From NCBI GenBank assembly GCA_030632625.1, contig DAOVUK010000107.1:1-8578 (forward strand): 8,578 nucleotides of DNA, given 5' to 3'. Of this stretch, positions 1-5,573 are shown one piece after another. The stretch is from Gammaproteobacteria bacterium. Lineage in GTDB: Bacteria > Pseudomonadota > Gammaproteobacteria > GRL18. Below the pieces are notes generated by a model. It made no database searches. It worked only from the letters and a program-made list of their open reading frames with translations, and had not been told where the DNA came from. The stretch's first letter is position 1. Every line of letters starts with the position of its first letter. The position numbers and the translations under genes were made by a program.

Positions 1-12
1 AAAGAACATGAA

Positions 13-117
13 TGTAAAGTGTAAAGCAGTTTGGTCAGTCCCGGACAGATCAAAATTAAGAATTTTTCTTTACATTTTTTGTAGGGTGGGCATTGTAAAG
101 CATATTTGATCAGTCCC
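13..117. repeat. Cluster of short repeats: TGTAAAG and TTTGRTCAGTCCC
   Basis: TGTAAAG occurs at 13-19, 20-26 and 94-100, and its reverse complement CTTTACA at 68-74. The copies at 20 and 94 each begin a longer direct repeat, 20-42 and 94-117, which share TGTAAAGCA, then TTTG, then TCAGTCCC, and differ by one inserted base and two substitutions. The two long copies start 74 bp apart. This could be a decayed dispersed element, a set of regulator binding sites, or the 3' region of a gene left of the window. The sequence shows the repeats; their role is unknown. Confidence 0.6.
30..54. promoter_or_regulatory. Operator-like dyad of 25 bp
   Basis: The left arm TTTGGTCAGTCC (30-41), one central C (42) and the right arm GGACAGATCAAA (43-54) form an inverted repeat matching at 10 of 12 positions, with mismatches at 34/50 and 37/47. 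The central spacer is a single base, so it suits a dimeric DNA-binding protein better than an RNA hairpin. The second TTTG-containing repeat at 94-117 keeps the left half only. It lies about 280 bp before glk, so it may serve an unseen upstream gene instead. Confidence 0.4.
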
Positions 118-155
118 ATTATATGGAATAGAAAGAAAAAGAGTCAAGGAATTGA

Positions 156-230
156 TAGAGTGTTCAGCGAATGGATTGCAATGGACAAACTTGCCTGCTG
201 CCTTACTCAGCATAAACACTCTAAATGCTG
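156..230 (+). other. Overlapping inverted repeats, possible alternative RNA structures
   Basis: TAGAGTGTT (156-164) is exactly complementary to AACACTCTA (215-223), a 9-bp inverted repeat with a 50-nt gap. The right arm sits inside the loop of a second perfect stem, CAGCAT (208-213) with ATGCTG (225-230). If transcribed, the loop of the small hairpin could pair with the upstream arm, giving a pseudoknot-like fold or a switch between folds. No T-run follows, so it is not a typical intrinsic terminator. The end lies about 100 nt before glk. Function is inference only. Confidence 0.35.
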
Positions 231-283
231 TTCATGTTGATTGCTTCTAATTAACTTAAAAATGGAATAAAGTGGCATGCTTG

Positions 284-331
284 TAAATACAGTTATAAAT
301 ACAGATATAAATATGGGAATAAAAATAAGCG
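284..331 (+). repeat. Imperfect 12-bp tandem repeat abutting the glk start codon
   Basis: Four consecutive 12-base units fill 284-331 and end directly before the ATG: TAAATACAGTTA, TAAATACAGATA, TAAATATGGGAA and TAAAAATAAGCG. Units 1 and 2 differ at one position; units 3 and 4 match their neighbour at 8 and 7 of 12 positions. As 12 is a multiple of 3 and the array ends at the ATG, every unit puts a TAA in the glk frame (284, 296, 308, 320, plus 326). The translation start therefore cannot move upstream. The array carries the best -10-like hexamers (TATAAA at 294-299 and 306-311) and only a distant GGGA (315-318) as a Shine-Dalgarno candidate. Confidence 0.6.
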
Positions 332-1381
332 ATGAAAGTTCTGGCAGGTGATATTGGCGGCACTAAAACAAATCTGGGGATTTTTGAGGTTAACTCTCTG
401 CAGAAAAGGGGGCAGCAGGTAAGCTCTTTATTTGAATTAAGCTATGCCTCCGGTGAATATCAGTCACTGGAAGAAATTATTGAAGATTTTCTTGCGCAGC
501 AAAAATTATCACAGCTGCAGCTCAGCCAGCCGGGATTAAGCATTGCTTCAGCCTGTTTCGGGGTTGCCGGCCCGGTGAATAATAATTATTGTGAAGTGAC
601 CAACCTGCCCTGGATTGTGGATGCCGCTCAGATTCAGCGGCAATTTGGCTGGCAGTCAGTGAACCTGTTGAACGATCTGGAAGCCAATGCCTGGGGTATT
701 ACCTGTCTGGATGAAAGTGATTTTGTGGTTTTAAATGAGGGTGACACTTTAGCAGCAGATAAGTTTGCGCAACAGCAGGTTTCCGGCAATGTATCCATTA
801 TTGCCGCGGGTACCGGCCTGGGTGAAGCCGGTATGTTCTGGACGGGTCAGCAGCACCTGCCTTTTGCCTCAGAAGGTGGCCATACTGATTTCAGCCCCGG
901 CACAGAAGAAGAATACCGTCTGCATCAGTTTCTAAGTAAAAAATATAATGGTCATGTCAGCTGGGAGAGAATTGTCTCCGGCATGGGGCTGGAAAATTTA
1001 TACCAGTTTTTATGTTATGAAGATGACAGTCAACCACCGTCATGGCTCGCCCGGCAGATGTTAAACGATGCTGCAGCTGCCATTTCCAATGCTGCTCTGC
1101 AGGCTAAAGATAAGCTCTGTGTCCGGGCGCTTGACTGGTTTGTGCATCTTTATGGTGTAGAAGCAGGCAATCAGGCATTAAAAATCATGTCTAAAGGTGG
1201 TGTTTATCTTGGCGGCGGCATTGCACCAAAAATTATAAATAAGTTACAATCAGGCGAATTTATGCAGGCTTTTTGTGACAAAGGCCGAATGCAGCATTTG
1301 CTAAAGGCCATGCCGGTAAAAGTCATTATGAATGATAAAACGGCTTTATATGGGCCTGCACTTTATGCGGAAAATAATTAA
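332..1381 (+). CDS. glk: Glucokinase (Glk family)
   Basis: Cytoplasmic ATP-dependent glucokinase, converting glucose to glucose 6-phosphate. The 349 residues carry the Glk-family signatures in order: N-terminal phosphate loop GDIGGTKTN (6-14), FGVAGPV, LLNDLEANAWGI with the probable catalytic base Asp115, AAGTGLGEAG (158-167), sugar-binding EGGHTDF with Glu181 and His184, HVSWERIVSGMGL, and the C-terminal GGVYLGGGIAPK. The protein is somewhat longer than E. coli Glk (321 aa); the extra residues appear spread among loops. In-frame TAA codons at 320 and 326 fix the start at this ATG. Ribosome binding looks weak: GGGA lies 13 nt upstream. pgl follows after 20 bp on the same strand, so the two are probably cotranscribed. 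A ROK-type kinase is unlikely because the ROK zinc-binding cysteine cluster is absent. Confidence 0.95.
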   Translation: MKVLAGDIGGTKTNLGIFEVNSLQKRGQQVSSLFELSYASGEYQSLEEIIEDFLAQQKLSQLQLSQPGLSIASACFGVAGPVNNNYCEVTNLPWIVDAAQIQRQFGWQSVNLLNDLEANAWGITCLDESDFVVLNEGDTLAADKFAQQQVSGNVSIIAAGTGLGEAGMFWTGQQHLPFASEGGHTDFSPGTEEEYRLHQFLSKKYNGHVSWERIVSGMGLENLYQFLCYEDDSQPPSWLARQMLNDAAAAISNAALQAKDKLCVRALDWFVHLYGVEAGNQALKIMSKGGVYLGGGIAPKIINKLQSGEFMQAFCDKGRMQHLLKAMPVKVIMNDKTALYGPALYAENN

Positions 1382-1401
1382 CACTAAGCAGATCACAATA
1401 A

Positions 1402-2097
1402 ATGACCCAAGAAATAACCTGGCATGTGTTGAATAATGCCGAAACCGTTGCCCATTCAGCGCTGCATCGAATTTTAGTCAAAGCACAGGAAGCCATTTCG
1501 CATCGAGGCGTTTTTAAACTGGTTCTGGCAGGTGGTACTACGCCCGGAAGAATTTATGAACTGCTGTCAGAGCAGCATCAGGAATGGTCAAAGTGGCATC
1601 TGTTTATTGGTGATGAACGCTGTCTGGCGATTGATGATCCTGAGCGAAACAGTGTAATGATCAAACAAGCATGGCTGGATAAAATTAACCTGCCGGCTGA
1701 ATTTCTGGACACTAATTTTCATCCAATCAAAGCAGAACTTGGTCCTGAACAAGGTGCTGGTGATTATGCTGAAGTGATTAAACCATTCTTACCATTTGAT
1801 CTGACTCTGCTTGGTATGGGTGAAGATGGCCATACCGCCAGTTTATTTCCAGGTCATCAGCACAATGAAAATGAACTCACTCATGCCGTCTATGACTCGC
1901 CAAAAGCACCATCAGAACGAGTGACATTAAGTAAACAAACATTAGCCCGCAGTGAGCAAGTCATGATTCTGGTGACCGGCAGTGGTAAAAAAACAGCCGT
2001 ACAGCAGTGGCAGCAAGGTGAAGCTATCCCTGTCGCACAAATAGAAGCAATGAATGGCGTTGATGTGCTGATTACTCAGGATGCCATGCCAGAATAA
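1402..2097 (+). CDS. pgl: 6-phosphogluconolactonase (DevB/SOL type)
   Basis: Hydrolyses 6-phosphoglucono-1,5-lactone to 6-phosphogluconate, the second step of the oxidative pentose phosphate and Entner-Doudoroff routes, in the cytoplasm. The 231 residues match the usual length of the DevB/SOL family, which is unrelated to the beta-propeller YbhE enzyme of E. coli. Visible motifs are LAGGTTPGRIYELL with the phosphate-binding GGTTP at 44-48, GDERCL near 70 followed by DPERNS, GMGEDGHTASLFPG (138-151) with the probable catalytic His144, and RVTLS followed by VTGSGKKTAV near the C-terminus. A TAA at 1399-1401, in frame and touching the ATG, fixes the start. There is no strong Shine-Dalgarno, only a purine-rich AAGCAGA. 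The 20-bp gap after glk suggests one transcript. No terminator hairpin is seen after the stop. Confidence 0.95.
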   Translation: MTQEITWHVLNNAETVAHSALHRILVKAQEAISHRGVFKLVLAGGTTPGRIYELLSEQHQEWSKWHLFIGDERCLAIDDPERNSVMIKQAWLDKINLPAEFLDTNFHPIKAELGPEQGAGDYAEVIKPFLPFDLTLLGMGEDGHTASLFPGHQHNENELTHAVYDSPKAPSERVTLSKQTLARSEQVMILVTGSGKKTAVQQWQQGEAIPVAQIEAMNGVDVLITQDAMPE

Positions 2098-2111
2098 ACA
2101 AAGATTGAATA

Positions 2112-2140
2112 TTGCACAATAATTATCACAGCCTTATAAT
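2112..2140 (+). promoter_or_regulatory. Probable sigma-70 promoter of uvrD
   Basis: A perfect -10 hexamer TATAAT (2135-2140) lies 17 bp after TTGCAC (2112-2117), which matches TTGACA at 3 of 6 positions. Transcription would start near 2147, within the heptamer repeat that begins at 2143. No LexA-type CTGT-N8-ACAG operator is visible between 2098 and 2192. The -10 and spacer are strong evidence; the -35 is weak. Confidence 0.6.
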
Positions 2141-2142
2141 CG

Positions 2143-2183
2143 ACTTAACACTTAACACTTAACACTTAACACTTAACACTTAA
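2143..2183 (+). repeat. Heptanucleotide tandem repeat in the uvrD leader
   Basis: Five exact consecutive copies of ACTTAAC (2143-2149, 2150-2156, 2157-2163, 2164-2170, 2171-2177) are followed by a partial copy ACTTAA (2178-2183). The array begins 3 nt after the TATAAT of the probable uvrD promoter and ends 9 nt before the uvrD ATG, so it spans the expected transcription start and most of the leader. The intervening bases carry no Shine-Dalgarno. A short-unit perfect array of this kind is prone to copy-number change by replication slippage; whether that occurs here is inference. Confidence 0.95.
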
Positions 2184-2192
2184 AACCAAAAC

Positions 2193-4439
2193 ATGGATAT
2201 CTCCCAAATAATTGATCCGCTGAATAAAGCACAGCGTCAGGCGGTTTGTTCAGAAGCACAAAACACGCTGGTTTTAGCCGGTGCCGGCAGCGGTAAAACC
2301 CGGGTACTGGTACATCGTATTGCCTGGCTGGTGCAAGTTGAAAATGTTTCACCCTATAGCATTATGGCAGTGACGTTTACCAATAAAGCCGCTGGAGAGA
2401 TGCGTTTTCGAATTGAAAACCTGTTAAAAACACCCACCCGGAATATGTGGGTGGGTACTTTTCATGGTCTGGCACATCGTTTACTGCGTGCCCACTGGAA
2501 AGATGCTAAGTTAGTTGAAAATTTTCAGATCATTGATAGTGATGATCAACTGCGTCTGGTTAAACGCATCATGAAAGAAATGGGTATTGATGATAAAAAA
2601 CACCCGCCCCGTGAAGTGCAGTGGTTTATCAATGAATGTAAAGATAATGGCCTTCGGGTCGCTCAATTAAATGTCAGAGAGTTCCATAATCGTGAGTTTA
2701 TGCTTGATGTGTATCTTCAATATGAAGAACTCTGTCAGAGAACCGGCATGGTCGACTTTGCTGAGCTGCTGCTGCGGGCACATGAACTCTGGCTGCATCA
2801 AGCGCATATACTCAAGCACTACCAGCAGCGTTTTAGTCACATTCTGGTGGATGAGTTTCAGGATACCAATACCATTCAATACGCCTGGTTAAAAGTGCTC
2901 AGTGGCAATAATCTCCCGACGACGCATATAAATACCTTTGTTGTCGGTGATGATGATCAGTCCATTTATGGCTGGCGAGGTGCAAAAATTGAGCATATTC
3001 GTGAGTTTACTCATGACTTCAAAGCAGGTACTTCCGAGACTGTTCGCCTGGAGCAAAATTATCGTTCCACTGGTAATATACTTGAAGCCGCTAACTCAGT
3101 GATTGCCAATAATAGTGAACGGCTGGGTAAAGTGCTGTGGACTGATGACAGTGAAGGTGAATTATTACAAATTTATAAAGCCTTTAATGAAATAGATGAA
3201 GCGGCTTATGTTTGCGGGCAAATTGAAAAATGGATTGATAATGGCGGCAAACGCAGTGATGTGGCTATCTTATATCGTTCCAATGCCCAGTCACAACCAC
3301 ACGAATATGAGCTGGTCAAACGTGGCGTGCCCTACCGTGTGTATGGCGGTTTACGTTTTTATGATCGTGCGGAAATAAAAGATGCGCTGGCTTATATGAG
3401 ATTGATTGCCAATCGGCAGGATGATGCCGCACTGGAACGAATCATCAATACCCCGACCCGGGGGATTGGTCAGAGAACAGTGGATATTATTCGTCAGGCA
3501 GCAAAAGAGAAACAGCAGAATTTATGGCAGACAGCTCAGGAGCTGATTGCTGATAAAACGCTATCTGCCCGTGCCGCAGCTTCGGTACAAAAATTTATAG
3601 ACTTGATTGAAGAGCTGCAAGTCAATGCGGATGAGGATCTCAGTTTAGCCGAACAGGTCTCTCATATTGTTGAGATTTCATTGCTTAAAGAATTTCATGG
3701 TAAAGAAAATAGCGAGCGTGCCCAGGCAAAAGTAGAAAACCTGGATGAACTGGTTAATGCGGCAAAACGCTTTGATGATGAAGGTGATCCCTTGCTGGAT
3801 GCAATGCTTGAAGCAAAAGATGAAGCAAGCAGCAGCTCTGGTGAAGAGTTGCAGGCCATGAATCCAATGGCAGAATTTCTGGCTCATGCTGCGCTTGAAG
3901 CAGGCGAAGGACAGGCTGATGAATGGCAAGATTGCGTACAATTGATGACTTTACACAGTGCCAAGGGACTTGAATTTGAACTGGTTTTCCTCAGTGGTCT
4001 GGAACAGGGGCTGTTTCCGCATAAAAATGCCATACAGGATTATGTCGGCGGCAGACTTGAAGAAGAACGGCGTCTTTGTTACGTTGGCATTACCCGGGCC
4101 AGACAACAGCTGCATTTGACCCATGCTGAAAGCCGAACCATTTATGGCCGTAGTGAACTGAGTTATGCTTCTCAGTTTCTATCCGAGATACCTGCCTCGC
4201 TGGTCTCACAGGTCAGGGCCGGGCAAAATAATTTCAGTCGAAATACACCGTCAGGTTCTTCTTTTGCTGCAGCTGAAGACGATGATGTTTATATTGGTCA
4301 GAGTGTCAGTCACAAAAAGTTTGGCGAAGGCATTGTTGTGGATGTTGAAGGCAGTGGTGCCAGAGCAAGAGTTCAGGTCAGTTTTGACAACTATGGCACA
4401 CGCTGGCTGATGTTGAAGGTAGCGAATTTAGTCACTTAA
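2193..4439 (+). CDS. uvrD: DNA helicase II (UvrD), superfamily 1A
   Basis: ATP-dependent 3'-to-5' helicase that removes the incised strand in nucleotide excision repair (with UvrABC) and unwinds nicked DNA in MutHL mismatch repair. All motifs are intact: Walker A AGAGSGKT (29-36), TFTNKAAGEM (Ia), VDEFQDT (219-225, with Asp220 and Glu221), GDDDQSIYGWRGA (III), RLEQNYRST (IV), LMTLHSAKGLEF (584-595, V) and RRLCYVGITRAR (VI). The C-terminal 700-748, GQSVSHKKFGEG onward, is the Tudor-like domain that contacts RNA polymerase. It is 748 aa against 720 in E. coli; about 20 extra residues lie in an acidic, Ser-rich stretch at 528-560 before motif V. A TAA at 2181-2183, in frame, and the lack of another start codon fix the ATG, although no Shine-Dalgarno is seen. 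Rep and PcrA are less likely, as colinearity with E. coli UvrD is close throughout. Confidence 0.97.
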   Translation: MDISQIIDPLNKAQRQAVCSEAQNTLVLAGAGSGKTRVLVHRIAWLVQVENVSPYSIMAVTFTNKAAGEMRFRIENLLKTPTRNMWVGTFHGLAHRLLRAHWKDAKLVENFQIIDSDDQLRLVKRIMKEMGIDDKKHPPREVQWFINECKDNGLRVAQLNVREFHNREFMLDVYLQYEELCQRTGMVDFAELLLRAHELWLHQAHILKHYQQRFSHILVDEFQDTNTIQYAWLKVLSGNNLPTTHINTFVVGDDDQSIYGWRGAKIEHIREFTHDFKAGTSETVRLEQNYRSTGNILEAANSVIANNSERLGKVLWTDDSEGELLQIYKAFNEIDEAAYVCGQIEKWIDNGGKRSDVAILYRSNAQSQPHEYELVKRGVPYRVYGGLRFYDRAEIKDALAYMRLIANRQDDAALERIINTPTRGIGQRTVDIIRQAAKEKQQNLWQTAQELIADKTLSARAAASVQKFIDLIEELQVNADEDLSLAEQVSHIVEISLLKEFHGKENSERAQAKVENLDELVNAAKRFDDEGDPLLDAMLEAKDEASSSSGEELQAMNPMAEFLAHAALEAGEGQADEWQDCVQLMTLHSAKGLEFELVFLSGLEQGLFPHKNAIQDYVGGRLEEERRLCYVGITRARQQLHLTHAESRTIYGRSELSYASQFLSEIPASLVSQVRAGQNNFSRNTPSGSSFAAAEDDDVYIGQSVSHKKFGEGIVVDVEGSGARARVQVSFDNYGTRWLMLKVANLVT

Positions 4440-4443
4440 AGGA
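4438..4443 (+). promoter_or_regulatory. Shine-Dalgarno of the TRAP binding protein, overlapping the uvrD stop
   Basis: AAAGGA (4438-4443) lies 6 nt before the ATG at 4450 and overlaps the uvrD TAA (4437-4439). It is the only clear Shine-Dalgarno among the five coding genes here. Ribosomes ending uvrD would be positioned to restart, so translational coupling is plausible. Confidence 0.7.
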
Positions 4444-4449
4444 AAGCAA

Positions 4450-5535
4450 ATGAAAAGACGTGATTTTATCAAAGGCGTGGGTGCAGGCTCTGTTGCCACT
4501 GCCGGAATGGTGGGTGGAATTAATAGCGCCTCTGCCGCTAAAACCATCAAATGGAAAATGGTGACATCCTGGCCAAAGAATTTTCCAGGTCTGGGAACGG
4601 GGGCTAATTTTCTGGCTAAGACCATTAATGAGATGAGCGGCGGCCGCCTGAAAGTAAAAGTCTATGGGGCCAATGAAATTGTTCCAGCGCTTGAAGTCTT
4701 TGATGCGGTTTCCAGAGGGACTGCGCAAATGGGTCATAGTGGTGCTTATTACTGGAAAGGTAAGCATCCGGCAACACAATTTTTTACCTCAGTTCCTTTT
4801 GGCCTGACAGCACAGGAAATGAATGGCTGGCTCTATCATGGCGGAGGCATGCAGCTGTGGGAAGAATTGTATGACAAGTTTAACCTGATACCCAATGCTG
4901 CCGGTAATACTGGTGTTCAGATGGGCGGCTGGTTTAATAAAGAAATCAATAGCGTGGATGATCTTAAAGGTCTGAAAATGCGTATCCCCGGTCTGGGTGG
5001 TGAAGTGCTGAAACAGGCTGGAGGCACTCCTGTTACCCTGCCGGGCGGTGAAATCTATACTTCTATGCAGTCTGGTGCCATTGATGCGACAGAATGGGTG
5101 GGTCCTTATAATGATATGGCCTTTGGCTTATATAAAGTGGCTAAATTTTACTATCACCCTGGTTGGCATGAGCCCGGTTCTACGATGGAAGCCATGATCA
5201 ATAAAGATGCTTTTAATGAACTGCCTGAAGATTTGCAGATAATCGTTCGTGCTGCCTGTCGTGTTGCCAATCAGGATATGCTGGCGGATTATACGGCGAA
5301 AAATAACCAGGCACTACAAACACTGATCAGCAAACATAAAGTAGAAATGCGTCAATACCCGGATGATGTGATTAAGAAGCTGCATGCACTGTCAAATGAT
5401 GTGGTGGCAAAAGTCGGTGAGCACGATGCGCTGTCAAAGAAAATTCACCAGTCTTTTGTTGAGTTTAAAAATAATGTCATTCAATGGAGTCGTGTCAGTG
5501 AGCAGGGTTATATGAAAGCCAGAGCTTTAAGTTAA
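4450..5535 (+). CDS. TRAP transporter solute-binding protein (DctP family, TakP-like), Tat-exported
   Basis: Periplasmic receptor that would capture a carboxylate-type solute and deliver it to a DctQM-type TRAP permease. The N-terminus has a twin-arginine signal: KRRDFIK (2-8), a Gly/Ala-rich weakly hydrophobic core, and a probable signal peptidase cut after ASA (27-29). The mature part follows the DctP fold, with WKMVTSWPKNFPG, then GLKMRIPGLGGEV containing the candidate ligand-binding Arg178, then ATEWVGPYND with Glu215 and Trp216. The last set resembles the keto-acid / mannitol-chloroaromatic group that includes TakP. The 361 residues are full length. It starts 10 nt after uvrD and is probably read from that transcript at least in part. 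No DctQ or DctM gene lies in the window; the next gene faces the other way. The ligand cannot be named; an oxo-acid or other carboxylate is an inference from the family. Confidence 0.9.
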   Translation: MKRRDFIKGVGAGSVATAGMVGGINSASAAKTIKWKMVTSWPKNFPGLGTGANFLAKTINEMSGGRLKVKVYGANEIVPALEVFDAVSRGTAQMGHSGAYYWKGKHPATQFFTSVPFGLTAQEMNGWLYHGGGMQLWEELYDKFNLIPNAAGNTGVQMGGWFNKEINSVDDLKGLKMRIPGLGGEVLKQAGGTPVTLPGGEIYTSMQSGAIDATEWVGPYNDMAFGLYKVAKFYYHPGWHEPGSTMEAMINKDAFNELPEDLQIIVRAACRVANQDMLADYTAKNNQALQTLISKHKVEMRQYPDDVIKKLHALSNDVVAKVGEHDALSKKIHQSFVEFKNNVIQWSRVSEQGYMKARALS

Positions 5536-5573
5536 ATCTGAAATAGTTCATGACAGAGACGCTGCTCTACTCT
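5536..5573. other. Convergent intergenic gap without a clear terminator
   Basis: Only 38 bp separate the stop of the TRAP protein gene from the stop of the opposing c-di-GMP gene. The best hairpin is AGAG (5555-5558) with CTCT (5565-5568), a 4-bp stem with a 6-nt loop, too weak for a convincing bidirectional terminator. Overlapping 3' transcript ends are therefore possible. Confidence 0.4.

Larger units (their letters stand above)
1..331. other. Non-coding region upstream of glk, rich in repeats and dyads
   Basis: No credible gene is visible in these 331 bases. The region is AT-rich and holds four separate kinds of structure, listed on their own: a TGTAAAG / TTTGRTCAGTCCC repeat cluster (13-117), an operator-like dyad (30-54), a pair of inverted repeats that could form competing stems (156-230), and a tandem 12-bp array that runs into the glk start codon (284-331). 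The longest ATG frame noticed is 14 codons (171-215) and has no Shine-Dalgarno. A glk promoter must lie here or further left, but no -35/-10 pair stands out; TATAAA hexamers at 294-299 and 306-311 are the best -10 candidates and belong to the tandem array. Confidence 0.6.

Noticed and set aside
171..215. 14-codon ATG frame upstream of glk as a leader peptide
   Set aside because: No Shine-Dalgarno, no run of regulatory codons, and no T-run after the hairpin; kept only as a remark in a finding.
282..291. HexR-like operator TGTA-N2-TACA before glk
   Set aside because: HexR sites of sugar-acid pathway genes have a longer spacing between the TGTA and TACA halves; this short match is part of the AT-rich 12-bp array.
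811..833. 7-bp perfect stem TACCGGC / GCCGGTA inside glk
   Set aside because: It falls on the conserved AGTGLGEAG codons, has no T-run after it, and is readily explained by GC-rich Gly and Gly-Thr codon choice.
3678..3941. Antisense frame of 87 codons inside uvrD
   Set aside because: It overlaps conserved UvrD coding sequence, matches no known family, and has no ribosome binding site; a shadow of the real gene.
4432..4779. Antisense frames opposite the start of the TRAP receptor
   Set aside because: The sense strand encodes a clear Tat signal and DctP domain; the antisense products are of low quality with no family likeness.
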